Below are positions 44,010 to 56,193 of a stretch of DNA of 64,000 nucleotides, piece by piece (the stretch's first letter is position 1; each line of letters starts with the position of its first letter). The notes below the pieces were generated by a model that saw only the letters and a list, made by a program, of their open reading frames with translations, did not search any database and was not told where the DNA came from. The position numbers and the translations under genes are program-made. Location: NCBI GenBank assembly GCA_038025085.1, contig CM076140.1, forward strand, positions 32,971,501 through 33,035,500, in the 5' to 3' direction. Origin of the DNA: Tetragonia tetragonoides (taxonomy: Eukaryota > Streptophyta > Magnoliopsida > Caryophyllales > Aizoaceae).

Positions 44010-44555
44010 ATAGAGGTTGTCAACTGTAGACTGTGTGTTTTGAACTGAGGGTGGAGGGTCATATTTATAGGCGCAGTAAGTAGGGTTGGACGGCTGAAAA
44101 TGAGCTGAAAATTGGATTTGGGCCGAAAAAAGAGTCGGGCCAGAAGCAGGGTCAACGCCGCTAGCTACCCTGGCCAGGATTTATCCCAGGGCCGCTAACG
44201 GCTGTCAGCAGCCAGCTGGATGTCGTCATAATGACGACATCCAGTCCTTTTTTATTTTCCGGAGGAATTTAAATGTTCCAAAAAATGAAAAGACCGTTTT
44301 ACCCCTGAACGGTAAAAGACGGTTCTACCCATGAATCGCAACGTGGCAATCGGGAGCCGGAAAAAGGCATGAGACGTGTCGTTGGAAAGCTCTTGAATGA
44401 GGCTTTTGAATAAAATGGAATGAAGGAGTGTTGGAAGAAAAACCTGAGACCTTATCTTAACTATCAAAGCAAAAATAACAGTTCAAGATTATAAATTACT
44501 CCTTTCATCATCGGGCTTTTACGGAGAAATCTGAGACGCTTTTTTGGCGTCTACA
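44010..44555 (-). repeat. Partial family A LTR of A4
   Basis: Begins TGTAGACGCC at 44555. U3 features are present: the TGACG palindrome (about 44220-44246), degraded GC motifs (GCCGCTAGCTAC, GCCGCTAACGGC at about 44155-44211) and a TATA box near 44062-44069. The R-U5 part and primer binding site are deleted. Confidence 0.75.
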
Positions 44556-44806
44556 CAACGACATACCCGACATTTGGTACCAATAGTAACCAAATGCTCC
44601 TTTTTCTTGAAAATAAGGTCCCGGGGCTCAAAACGATCGTGAGGATGAAAATCACAACGAGTGAAGTCATCCTGGACTAACCAGTGCTCACCTACCCGGT
44701 GACGAGGTATACCGGAAATGAAGACCTGAGTAAAAACATTCAGGGCCTCCCGCACGACAATCTCTTGCTCCTTACTTTTCCTACCTCTTCTAAGTTTGGG
44801 AGCCAT
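44556..44806 (-). pseudogene. PMD gene first exon, family C
   Basis: MAPKLRRGRKSKEQEIVVRE resembles the start of the family B PMD proteins in its basic N-terminus, exon length and HDRFEPRDLIFKKKEHL (compare WDRSELLFRPATHL in B1). It is cut at 44556 by the A4 LTR. No PMD core remains, so the assignment rests on position and exon 1 similarity. Confidence 0.5.
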
Positions 44807-45104
44807 GGATGAAGAAAAACAAAAATGAAGTTTTTGGAAATTGGAGTGAAACTCAGAAAACTCACAAATTCACACAATTTTGAGTTTTGACACTCCAAAC
44901 CTCATGAACAACTAGCAAAATCAAGTTCTTTTAAGAATTTGAGCAAGAAAACCTCAAGATTTGGAGTTAGGGGCTTTGATGGACGTTGAGAGCTTGAAGA
45001 AAAATGGAGGAGAGAGAGTGAAGAAGGCACGAAATGGAAGAAGATCCATTTGGGCCTTCCCCTTCTTTTCCCCTTTATTCCATCCGTGAAGACCTAGCAA
45101 CCGG

Positions 45105-45290
45105 TCAAACCGTCTAGGTGGACGGCCAGACCGCCAGGCTGGCGGTTGAACCGCAAGCCACGCAGCTTGGCCGTTTGCCCAGACGGCTTGACCGTTTGTC
45201 AGAGCGGCATAGCCACTCCATCAAGCGACATAGCCGCTCCACCTAGCAGTTTAGCCGCTTGACGTGGCGGTTTGACCGCCTGGCACTCCT
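45105..45290 (-). promoter_or_regulatory. GCGGT/ACCGC array upstream of family C PMD exon
   Basis: More than ten cores such as GGCGGTTGAACCGC, AGACGGCTTGACCG, AGCGGCATAGCC and GGCGGTTTGACCGCC, most in inverted pairs. The family C LTR has the same kind at 46270-46400 (AAGCGGCTTCAACCGCTTG). Confidence 0.55.
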
Positions 45291-45524
45291 TCTGTTATAA
45301 TATTCTATTTAGGGCCATTAATTGGTTCAAAATCAGTGGGCCCCACGTAAGGCCCATAGCAGCTATTTGCGCGTCAAAGTCCGTTTATGAAAGCAGGACT
45401 ACTTTAAACCAACAGGTTTGTACATTTATACTCGGCCTATGGCATGAGCTCGCATCCGATCTAAGGTCTGAGCAACATTTTATTACCTTTTACAATTAAA
45501 TTTACCACTCATTTTATTTCTACA

Positions 45525-45840
45525 TATTTTATTGTGTAACCTACAGCACAGGGTTCCCCATTCGACTAAAAATCAAAGGATATTAATCATTTATTATTTT
45601 ACTTCTAACGAAACATTTGTTGTGTAACCAATAGTACAGGGTCCCCTTTGACTGAGAATCGAGGAGCATTTATTGTGTAACCTACAGCACAGGGTCTCTC
45701 TTTGACTAAAAAATTGAAGTATTTTTATCATTTATCCTATTTCTAACGACATATTTTATTGTGTAACCTACAGCACAGGGTCCCCTTCGACTTAAAATTG
45801 AAGGACATTTATTGTGTAACCTACAGTATAGGGTCAAACT
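45525..45840 (+). repeat. Family C 3'-UTR tandem repeat
   Basis: Five copies of TGTGTAACCTACAGCACAGG, with CCAATAGTACAGG as a variant, each followed by GTC/TTCCCC and a GACTAAAAATCGAAGG-like part. Spacing is irregular (about 50-110 bp). Confidence 0.75.
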
Positions 45841-46942
45841 CTCGGTCAAATAAACCGGGGAAATTACTACTCTATCCTAAAATGATTGTTTTATCTCTAA
45901 CTGATTGTCACCTTACTCAGTTTGCCTGTTAAGTGCAGGTATTGGCATAGGAATACTTTTATCTTCGCTCGAGGTCGGCCAAAGTAGGGGCTTCTATAGA
46001 CATTAAAAATTGTGTCTATGATAAGTTCCCATAAAAACCCGATGATGAACGGATTGGATTTTGCTCGAACTTAGGTTGTGAGAATAAGTGCTCTCATGAT
46101 TAGCCCGGTTCAATTGATTTAACTAGTGGAAGCCTTTTGTACAGGTGATCCAAACCAGTTAGACTCAATTCAGTTGGAGTCCAAAACTGGGAGATAGGCC
46201 TCATTGAGCCCAAGGGCCCGAATAAAGGGAACATAAACCCTTGAGTCAACCCTTGGTCAAAAGCGTGTCAGGCGCCTATGCAGGCAGGCCGCTCCTGGTC
46301 CAAGCGGTCACGCTTGAGTTCAAGCTTTGGCCCTAGGACAAGCGGCTTCAACCGCTTGTCCTAGTGGTTCAACCGCTCGGCCTAGTTGCATGGCCATCTG
46401 GACCTTTTCTCGCTGACAGCAAATTCGAGGCCCATTCGATTTCCGTGCCAAACTCTGGCAGCTCCCCCTCTTTTATATAAACCAACCTTAGGGTTCAGTT
46501 GAAGAGGTTCGCAGTTTCTCTCTCAAGTTGGTCTCTTGGTTGAGAATTTTAGAGTTTAGAACATTCTCTCTCTCATATTAAACCCTAAATTCTTATTCTA
46601 CTCCTTCTTTAGGCTAGCCCTACCACCACTATAATAAACCTTCATATTTCATCAAGAGCAAGAGTTCAAGCCTAACGACCCAGTAAGTTCATTGTGAGCA
46701 TCCAGGTAATCCAACCTGAGGGTTTTCAATAAATTATATATATTTCTTTTTTTTCTGTAAAAAGTTAGGAACTTTTCATTACCAAAATAGCAGATTACAA
46801 CCTATAAAGGCTCTACAAGATCATGGCACCTCAACACAAGACCCCTAATTCCTTGTATCCCCTCATAAAAAGTTTATAACCAAAACAGAAAGCTAATAAA
46901 ATAACTATTACAGCGAGAAAATTCCCAGAGGACATCAAAAAA

Positions 46943-49900
46943 TTACATCAATTTAACTATCAGTGCTCTGTCAGCTTGAGTCATTTTTCTAGTATCAAGG
47001 CTGCTGATTGTGGTTCGGACCTGGAGCTGCAAGTTACTCAACATTCCTGCTACTGACGTGTGCTTGTTATTGAAACAAACATTGTTCCTTTCTCTCCATA
47101 TAGTGTACACCATTGCTGTGAGGGTAGTACTGGCAATTTTTTTCTGCAGTTTGCCTTTGAGCCTTCTAGCTATCCAGTTCAAGACTGACTGAATACTTAT
47201 TCCACTAGTTCTCCATTCTAGCCAGTGTTTAACACCTTCAGCAAGTTCCTGAGATATTTTACAATCAAAGAACAGGTGCTTATGAGTTTCAGCTTTATCA
47301 TCACATAAGTAGCATTTGTCATTCCCTCTCAAGAACCTCATAATGCACATTCTATCCTTAGTCAGCAATCTCCCCTTGTGAGCAAGCCAACCGCAAAAGG
47401 GGCATGTTACTTGAATTCCATATGAGATTTGCATGCCTGTATTAAGTGTGAGAACCAGTCAGAAATATATAACCACTAGCTGCAGAGTATTGCCCTGTGG
47501 TTGTTGCAGACCATCCTCCATCATCATCAAAACCATTTTGGAACAAGCTTCTGAGTTTGCTTAGCTCGCACCACTACCAACTTGAGTCTTATTTCAGTGT
47601 ATACTCCCATACTCCCTTCCCTTTCATATAAATTTCACTAACCCATTTAATCCACAAATTTTCTTGTTTTTGTGAGATAGCCCACAGATGCTTCCCATTT
47701 AAGGCCCGATTCCACACTTTGCAATTTTTAACCTGCAAACCATCATTCCTTCTAGGCCTGCAGACCAAGTCCCAGGCAATAAGGTTGGTCTTTCTCTTGT
47801 CATCAGTACTACCCCACCAAAATTGCCTGCATTTCTTCTCAATTTGCTGCAGAACACCATTTGGCAAAACAAAAATACTCGACCAATACAGATGAAGAGA
47901 TAAAAGGACAGAGTTTATCATCTGTGTCCTGCCTGCATAGGACTGTATCCTAGAAGCCCATGTATGCAGATTTTAGTAACTTTTTCCACCAGGAAAGCAC
48001 ATTCAGATTTGTTCCACTTAGAGGGAGTGAGAGGTACCCCAAGGTATTTCATAGGAAAGGATCCCTCTTGGAACCCAGTAATCTGCATAAGGTCACTCTT
48101 AGTCTCCTGACTAACACCAGCAAGATAGCATTGAGATTTGTTGTTGTTTGCATGAAGCCCTGTGACACTGGAAAACAGATGAAAAACTTCCATAACCCTA
48201 CCCACAGAAGCCTTATTTGCTTTACAGAAGACCATAAAGGTCATCTGCAAAGCAAATGTGATTAAGCTCCAAGGACTTGCACATGGGGTGATAACGAAAA
48301 TCTGGTAATCCACCCATAATCTTCAGCAACCTTGATAAATACTCAATAACCAAAAAAAAGAGGAGGGGAGACACTGGGTCCTCCTGCCTGATTCCTCTTT
48401 TGCCTTCAAAATAGCCAAAAGAATTTCCATTGACACAAAAAACAAAGACAACAGTTTTGACACAAGCCATAATCCAAATACAGAATTTTTCTGGAAATCT
48501 GTAGCCAATTAACATTTCCTCAATGAAATCCCAGTGAATTGTGTTATAGGCTTTCCTCAAGTCTATCTTAAACAAGCATCTAGAAGAAACATTTTTCCTT
48601 TTATAATGTTTTATAATGTCCTGACAGATCATTACGTTATGCACAATGTTTATCAAACCTATCAGGACCAGGATTTTTTCTGATGTCAATGCTTAACAAA
48701 GCAACACCAATGTTTCTGATGTCATGCACAATCTAGAATAAAAGCACCTTGATTCAAGGACACAATCTCAGGCAACACCAATCTAATTCTATCACAAACA
48801 ACTTTTGATATGCACTTATAAATGGTGTTGCAACAGGCTATAGGCCTAAAATCAGCAGCTGTAGTAGGTGGACATACCTTTGGAATCAAGCACAAACTGG
48901 TTGAGTTTATTGATTTCAACATTTTTGCACTAGCAAAGAAATCCAAGATTGCATTAGTAACCTCTGCACCAACCATTGGCCAAGCATCTCTGTAGAATTC
49001 GCTACCAAACCTATCAGGACCAGGACTTTTTCTGATGTCAATGCTTAACAAAGCATTTTTTATGTCATCCTTAGTAACAGGGGAAACTAGCATGACTTGT
49101 TGCTGTAAAGTGAGCTTGTTCCCTTTATCAAAAACAATCTGATTGGCTTTACATCTGCTAGTTTCAGCTGTCCCTAGCATAGCTCTGTAGAATCTGATCA
49201 GTTCAGATTGAATCAGATCCTGAGAGCACATATTTTCCCCATCTTGATTCTCTAAGGAAAGGACTCTATTCATCTGCCTTCTGTGTCTGAGAACATTATG
49301 GAAGAATTGAGTATTCTGGTCCCCTAGCTAAATCGATTTAATTTTACTCTTTTGGTGTGAAAAGGATTCAGCATCCTTGTTAACTTGCAGGAACATGATT
49401 CTAGCTTCCCTTTCAGCTTATTGGATATCAGTATCCTGGGGATATGCATGAGCTTCAACTTGTGCTTGTTCCATCTTGCTTCTAGCTTGCAGAAGACCAT
49501 TCAGCAAATCAGGAAATTCATGTTTATTCAGCTTTTTAAGAGCTAGCTTTACTCTTTTCAATTTACTGGTCACCACCCTGTAAATCCTTGAGCCAGTAAC
49601 CTGCTTATTCCAGGCATGCTTAACAATCTGCAAAAAATTGACATGCTTGCCCCACATGTTATAGTACTTAAAAGATACTCTATTCCTCTGAATACCATGA
49701 CTGAGCTGTAAAAGGCCAGGGCAATGATCTGAAATCCCCTCCGTGAGAAAATTAACAGTGCATTCCTCAAAGTCTTACAGCCACAAATCATTTGCAAGAA
49801 TTCTATCAATTTTTGAGTACACTCGATTACTAGTTTCACTGTTGTTATTCTAGGTATATCTGCATCCACCCCAAGGTAGCTTAACCAAATAGTTGTCGTC

Positions 49901-50455
49901 AATGCAATCCTTAAAGTCAACAATTTCAGCAACAGTCACTGTATTTCAACCAATTCTGTCATCAAGCTACAAGAGAGAATTAAATCCCCTAGAAGGACCC
50001 AAGGATCTCTACAAGTAGCAGCTAAAGATTTTATTTCACTCCATAAATCCTCAGTTTTTTTCTCTTTCATTGAATCCATAAACAAAAGAAACAATAAAAG
50101 TTCTTTGCCTTGCCAAACTAGTGGCCTTGCAAGTGATCATTTGTGCTGAAACAGTAACAGTAATCACTGTATATAGCCATGGATTCCATAAAATCCAGAT
50201 TCTTCCACCATCATGTGCTTGATGGTTCATAAATCTACTCCATCCAGGCAACACTAACTGAGAACATTTTTGCAGGTTACAGTTTTTGATTTTAGTTTCA
50301 AGTAAGCCAACTAAGCTAACTCTATTATTATTGCAGAAGAGAGTCACCTCTCTTTGCTTATTTGGGCCATTTAGGCCTCTAACATTGCAGGAGAGGATGC
50401 TATCCATTCCCATCTGGAGGGAAAGGAGGACCACCTGAGCTAGTTGCTCCTTCAT
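46943..50455 (-). pseudogene. LINE ORF2: endonuclease, RT, zinc-binding C-terminus
   Basis: From 50455: an endonuclease start (ILSCNVRGLNGPNKQREV), then RT with SPGPDRFGSEFYRDAW, LIPKVCPPTTAADFRPI, FKIDLRKAYNTIHWDF, GIRQEDPVSPLLF and the catalytic FADD (about 48240), and a zf-RVT-like end (CPFCGWLAHKGRLLTKDRM). It would nick target DNA and prime reverse transcription. Frame breaks occur near 49930, 49420, 48720 and 47920. A 50-bp templated duplication at 48654-48703 disrupts the RT. Confidence 0.8.
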
Positions 50456-50561
50456 TATAAAAAAAAAAAAAAACTAGACTCTCCAAGGCTGAGAAAATGT
50501 TGTTTACTGGTGTTAGAGGCCCTGTGCCAACCTTGTGCTTTACTGTATGACTAGGCACCTG

Positions 50562-51576
50562 CTAAGCATTTGCAGGCACACTTACTGCTGCTTGAGGATT
50601 TTCTTCATGAGGCACCTCTGTAGCTTCAGTAGCTACCACTTCCTGCACCACCTCCTCTTGAACTAGCTGAACATTCTTTGGGACCCAAAATTTCTTGTGT
50701 TTTTCCCTACAATCAGGCTCTTCATGCCCAAGCTGGTGACAAAACTCACATTCACTTGGCTTCCATTCATATTTGACCCTTAAAAATCAACATCCCTCTT
50801 TCATTCTGAAACTGAATGACATCAGGGAACTTGCCTCCTATGTCCACTTCAATCAGCAAACGGGCATAATTCACACCCACTTTGTTTTGAGTGTTTTTGT
50901 CAGCCATCAATGGGTTCCCGAGCAAACTACCCTGCTTACTGAGACCATCTGCACTCCAATATTTGATGTCTAAACCAAGCAATCTCACCCAAACAGGAAC
51001 TAACGAGACCTCCTGCTTTGATAATTCTAGGTCCTCAGTCCATGGTCTGACAATAAGAGGTTTATTATCAAAGTGAAATATACCAGTTTCAAGCACCTTG
51101 TCTCGTCCCTCCAATTTATCAAATCTCACTAGAGTTAAGCCATTACGTAGAATAGCTATCTTATTAATGCCATAGGATCCCCATTTTTCCCTTAGAAATT
51201 CACTGAGTACACTAACAAGAGGTCTAGCACCCATTACATAGCAAACCACAGCATTACTCCAATAAGCAATATCAGAAAGAATATCTTCTCTGTTAATTTG
51301 ACCTACAGCTTGACCCCCAACATCAACAGGTTGAATATAGCCCAATTTAAAACCAGCATTATTCAATTTCGAAACATCAAATTGGTCCCAAATTGAATAA
51401 GTTTTACCTGGAATTGGAGATTTAGGAGACTTTTCCACTTCCTCCACTTCTTCAGCCCACGATTGAGCTCCAGATTTTCCACCATTGCTACTTAGCATCT
51501 GAATCCATTGATTCAGCTTGTCTCTAGCCGCAGCTACTTCCGTAACAGAAACATTTTGTGGTGCCTCCTTCATCAA
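50562..51576 (-). pseudogene. LINE ORF1, DUF4283-like with CCHC knuckle
   Basis: Open from 51576 to 50767: GYIQPVDVGG, WSNAVVCYVMGARPLV, LTLVRFDKLEGRDKVLETG and PVWVRLLGLDIKYWSADGL match the DUF4283 RNA-binding type of plant L1 elements. An extra G near 50770 shifts the frame; beyond it CEFCHQLGHEEPDC is a canonical zinc knuckle, followed by a Val/Glu-rich tail ending at 50562. Confidence 0.75.
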
Positions 51577-52360
51577 GTCAACATTCGAAAGTAGGTTTAG
51601 TTCATCATTGAGGTTTCTAGCAATATTTTGGGGATTGGGTTTATCTTAGCTATTTTGAATTGAATTCTTGTGTTTATTTTCTCCATCTCTAACTCTAGAG
51701 CTCTAATGGTAGCTCGTGTTTTTCTCCCATCCATACGAAGTGTAGGTTAGTGAGGAGGGTTAACATGCACCGAGAGAGAAATCAGAGGTTCCATTATTAT
51801 ATATATATTGCTTGTTATTTACTAACGAATTTGGTTTATGTGATATGTACATGCATGGCGCGTTTTGAGCAAAAAGGCTTGTACTAAACCCAATGGATGA
51901 ATGAATGAATGTTCTTATTTATTGGTTTTTATTATAAATTACGTTTCATGCCTCTCCATAACAAGGAATTTAGAAAAATTGAACCTTGTTTGGACTGTAG
52001 CATTAATAATCGCATTGAATTGATTAGTAAAGGCCGTTGTTGTCAACGGGCGAGTTGGATGCCTAACACCTTCTTGCTGGTACTCACGCCCCCGAACTCA
52101 TTTATGACGTCAATTTCCCCAATAGGGATTTGGGTGCACAGGAATTGAGTTGACGTCTCTTTAGACTATCGATTTGATTCCATGGGTTCCAAATTTCCTT
52201 AAATTTGGTGGCGACTTCCGACAATCTTAATCATGTCCTTAGTACGAAAGGAAAATCTTCATGTGCATTTACACTCGAGAGATTCACGAAATCCAAAGAC
52301 GCTGTCCCAGGCTATCCCTCCAGCCGCTCGGGGAAAAAGGGGGAGAAAAATCCGGTAGCC

Positions 52361-52916
52361 TACACCTTTGCCTTGGTGATATTTGCAGTATTGATTGGCA
52401 TTCCAACTGCGACTTTTAACTTCAGGCTCTGGAGTGGGGCCTACATGTTGCAGTATCTCTTTGTCCATTAGCCTCTCAAAAGTTGTACTGAGAGTTATTC
52501 TTGATGGGGCAAATTCCCTTCTTGGCTTGATCCGGGGCGTGAGACCCTCTTTTGGCGAAACATTAGAGGAGGACTCGCCAATCTTGCATTTCTTTTCTGT
52601 GTCTTGGAGAACTGGGATTAGGCTTTCCCTGAGATATGGATTTCTGATTTTCAGATGAGGGGACAAACATTGGTGTATCCCATAAATGCCTTGACTTGAT
52701 GTTGGTAATGTCAGCTTCCAACCTGTCAACCCGGTCTGTCATCTCGACGAGGTATTCTTGAACTGTTCTGATCATGGTGTAGTTGAAGTGAATTGGATTG
52801 ATATTTTGTTGAAAGTCAAGTTCAACCTCTTTCAACGTCTCTTCCTTTCTTGGACCCCCTATCCTGAATAGGAAGTACTGAGCACTTAGGAATAAGAAAG
52901 ACCATGAGACTCTCAC
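52361..52916 (-). pseudogene. Gag without capsid core, A5 (truncated)
   Basis: VQEYLVEMTDRVDRLEADIT helix, LWDTPMFVPSSENQK, then after a frameshift ITLSTTFERLMDKEIL and the start of the first knuckle (CKYHQGKG), where the element ends. As in A4 the capsid core is missing between these blocks. Confidence 0.65.
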
Positions 52917-53920
52917 CTAAAAAAATTACGACGTACACATAGAAAAACACGTTGTCCTAAAAAAAAAAGATCCTTAAGCGTAAATGCCCAAATATTTTCC
53001 CTAATATCAAATGAAAATAAAGTCGATAAACGAAAATAAGAAAAATAGCAAAAGACAGACTATTTTTTTTTTTTTTTTTTTTTATTATTCTAGACTTAAG
53101 GAAAATGAAAAATGGGATAAAATAAAACTAAAAAAAAGAAGAATTTTTTGATTTTCCTATTATTTTATTTTTATCTTTGATTTTCCGATTATTTTCTTTT
53201 TTTCGGCGTTTTCCTGTTTTACGCCATTTTTGTTTTGTTTTTTTTTTTTGCTTTTCTTTTTTTTTTTGGCCGAATCTGAATTACATCAAAAGAAAGAAAA
53301 AAAAATAGAAAATGGGAGAGGGGAGAGGGAAAATTGGAGGGACTGGCTATTTTTTTTGCTAAAAGGTTCTAGAAAATTGTTCATGACTTAGACAGAATAT
53401 ACCATTGGGGAAACGAGTGTTCATTGAATAGAAGTCTCGCACTGTCTTGGGCATTAGGAACTACCTAAAACGAAAAGAAAAAAGACTCCTAGCACGTAAG
53501 TACATGTTGGCACATAGTCACGACATTCATGCATTCAGGCAAGCATTACAACGACACTTGCACAACAAGCAAGCGAATGTACGAATGTGGGTTTGGAGGC
53601 TTTTTGGCTCCTGTGAGGTCACCACGACAAATTACAATTTTCGTCCGGTGGATGCTCGACACATCAATTGTAATTCTTTTTCATCAACAAGAGTCGATGA
53701 GTCGTGGGTGAGGAAGGGCCTATTTGCATGATAGGACAATTGTATATTCATTTAGATAAACGGGTTGTCTACGAGTTATGGCCCAAACTTCCTCGAGGGT
53801 CGATAAGGGTCAAAAGGTTATGCCAAGGCACAAGAAAATGATGCAAATGATGCAAAATATGGAACATGTTATTAAATAATTAAGCAAACTTGACTTTCGA
53901 ATCTCACCCTCTTAAATAAA
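52917..53920 (-). other. 5' leader of A5
   Basis: Same low-complexity leader as in A2 and A4, with a T-run at about 53065-53085. No gene seen. Confidence 0.6.
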
Positions 53921-55235
53921 TCCCCATTGAAGTCGCCACTGTAAGGACCCGGGATTTCCACGGCCACGGAGTATGTCCTTATAGAAAATTTGTAAGCTGG
54001 GGTTTTAGATAAGTTTAAGGGACCATCGAGTTAGAAAAGCTTTTGTAAAGACTTGAATTGAATAAAAACCATGAAAGAGGTCACAAATCTGCTATCGGCG
54101 TTTTATCGAAGGGACAAACCGAAGGGACAACCCAATAGCGCGATAAGTGAACTGATCATGTTTTTAGAAAGACACCCGCTCATATAGAACATATGAGTAC
54201 CTAAGAATAAAGGGTTGGGGGGCGAAGGTACGAGGTGGGAAGGTGTTAGGCACCGAAACCGCCCGTTTTATGACGACCTCTACTAACTCAAGTGTGCTTA
54301 ATAATTTTAAGACATGACTTTCCACACAAACCGGATTAACAACCTAGACTTAGATTATTAATTAGTTCATCAGGAGCATCACAACATTTATTATTGACCC
54401 TTATTTAGACATGCATTTGCTTGGCAAGTTTCAGAGTGTGTCCTTATTTAGACAACAACTAGACATGCTTATTTACAGAATTTAAAGACATTATTTAGTA
54501 AGCAGTAAAAGACATGATTTGCATGATATCTACATTTTGACTACTACAAACATAAACAATTAAGCAAGTAATATAATTTGGGCCCTCCGGAGTTGGTACC
54601 TGAACTGTAGGCTATTTAGCAAATGAATAGTAAAGATAAGATCTCAAGTAAAAATAAATTTGGAAGAAAGAGGGGGAAGCTCAGTACTCAACCGCGAATA
54701 GAGGTTGTCAACTGTAGATTATGTGTTTTGATCGGAGGGTCGAGGGTCATATTTATAGGTGAAGGAGTAGGTTTGGACCGGTGGAGAAATGGCCAAAACC
54801 GGGGATTGGGCTTAAAAAGAAGACGGGCCTGGAAGACCCAGCGAGCATCGCTGGCGGCGCTGCCGTGCGTCGCTGGCAGCTGTCAGCTTGCCATTTGGAT
54901 GTCATCATAATGACGACATCAAGTCGATTTTAATTTTCTGAGGAATTTTAGTATTCCGAAAATGTGAAAAGACTGTTTTACCCTTCTATGGTAAAAGACG
55001 GTTTTACCCTCGGTTAGCAACTTGGCAACCGGGAGTCGGAAAGAGACACGAGAGGTGTCGTTAGAAAGCTCTTGAACAAGGCTTTTGAATTTCATCGAAA
55101 TGAAGTAGTGATCGAGGAAAAACTTGAGACCTTATTTTACCTATCAAAGCAAAAATGACATTCAAGTTTATAAATTACTCCTTTCATAATCGGGCCATTG
55201 CGGAGAAATCCGAAGATGCTTTTTTAGCGTCTACA
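53921..55235 (-). repeat. Family A LTR of A5 with primer binding site
   Basis: TGTAGACGCT at 55235 to CCTTACA at 53940, 1296 bp, followed by TGGCGACTTCAATGGGGA (53938-53921). This is the best single-unit LTR of family A here. It has the TGACG palindrome (about 54896-54922), a degraded GC motif (CATCGCTGGCGGCGCTG, about 54847) and a TATA box (54748-54755). Confidence 0.85.
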
Positions 55236-55502
55236 GTTGCAGAGCTAATCTTCATTTTGTTAGGTCGACTCGTAGCCAGGAACAACTTTTCGAACTCAAT
55301 AATCCAGTTCTCCAGTTTAGACGGATCGACACCACCTTCGAAAGTAGGAGGTTTAAGAGCGTCAAAGTCTCCGAAACTGCATGTTTCAGATGCTTGTGCG
55401 GTCTCCAATTGTTCTTGGCGTTGTAACTGTCGCACCATGATTTTGGCCACATCGGTCAGACCATCCTCGAGTCTAGCAATCCTATCGGCGTTGGTTGTCA
55501 TT
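55236..55502 (-). pseudogene. Chromovirus gag N-terminus, truncated
   Basis: From ATG 55502: an N-terminal helix (ADRIARLEDGLTDVAKIMV), then LKPPTFEGGVDPSKLENWI and EKLFLATSRPNKMKIS, typical of chromovirus gag. It is cut at 55236 by the A5 LTR. Confidence 0.75.
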
Positions 55503-56193
55503 TTGCACAATATGAGAATATAAATGTAATGGTATGAACACCATTCAAACAATTTGCACATCTCGACCCAACAAGGTCTAATTGAGAGATATAGGTTGTG
55601 AATGAATCCTTTCTCTTGACATTTAGCAAATAGCATATAAGTTTCGATGCTCAACTTTATATTGTAGGTCTAAGCAACATACTTGCTTTATTGTTCTCAG
55701 TTCTCATGCATAATAGTCCGATAGGCATGTAATACACTTTCGACACATTGGTCTCACATGAATAGACAATGACATTCATAATGCACATATTGAGGCTCCA
55801 TACTAGTTTAGTAGGGCAACAAACTATCACACGTAATCATATTGATATGCTTTAGCTCTTGGCTTACAATTGATTTGATAATGCTCAATGAAAATTTTGC
55901 CATAATTTTGAATGGATTTCCCCATCATGTCACAATGATATAAGATAGCATTCAAGCTTTCAGGCAACCATGCAATTATGTGATAGCAACCATTATGTAA
56001 ACAATGCTCAACGACATTCATATAATAAAATGAAATAGTTTCGCAATAAGATAGATTGCAAAATAGATAACAATTATAAATATTTGTTGCTTAGGAAACT
56101 ACATCACACTACACCAATCTTGACCACGCAGGGTCATCACAATAATGAAATAATTTTTCTAAAACAAACGATTAACCCTAGCCAATTAAGCTA
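55503..56193. other. Spacer between extra ORF and gag
   Basis: About 690 bp of AT-rich DNA with no supported gene; probably untranslated leader. Confidence 0.5.

Larger units (their letters stand above)
38576..44555 (-). mobile_element. Tat-lineage family A element A4, RT-less
   Basis: On the minus strand from 44555: partial LTR, leader, gag without capsid core, non-coding linker, integrase, then on the plus strand part of a DUF7745-like gene. The PMD gene and 3' LTR are missing at the junction with B2 near 38575. The LTR start sits inside a family C PMD exon, so A4 inserted into C1. Confidence 0.75.
46744..51795 (-). mobile_element. L1-type LINE inserted in the family C LTR
   Basis: Minus-oriented, about 5.05 kb. 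An A-rich 3' tail (AGAAAAAAAAGAAA on the minus strand) lies at the left. A likely target-site duplication, ATTATATATAT, flanks it at 46733-46743 and about 51796-51806; low complexity weakens that call. Encodes ORF1 and ORF2, both disrupted. Confidence 0.8.
45981..52207 (+). repeat. Polypurine tract and family C LTR, split by a LINE
   Basis: AAAGTAGGGGCTTC (45981-45994) precedes an LTR starting TATAGACATT at 45995. U3 includes a GC array (46270-46400) and the TATA box TATATAAA near 46473. The LTR is interrupted at 46743 and resumes after 51795, running to about 52207, directly before TGGCGACTT. Net length is about 1.2 kb. Confidence 0.65.
44556..52360 (+). mobile_element. Tat-lineage family C element C1, 3' end and LTR
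   Basis: Plus-oriented, as shown by the polypurine tract (45981-45994) and the LTR at 45995. It has an antisense PMD exon, a GC array, a tandem repeat and an LTR interrupted by a LINE. After the LTR a primer binding site (TGGCGACTT, 52209-52217) and about 140 bp of leader follow before A5 gag begins at about 52361. Confidence 0.65.
52361..55235 (-). mobile_element. Tat-lineage family A element A5, 5' part
   Basis: 5' LTR (55235-53940), primer binding site and gag fragment on the minus strand; the rest is missing at the junction with C1. The LTR start lies within a chromovirus gag gene, so A5 inserted there. Confidence 0.75.
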
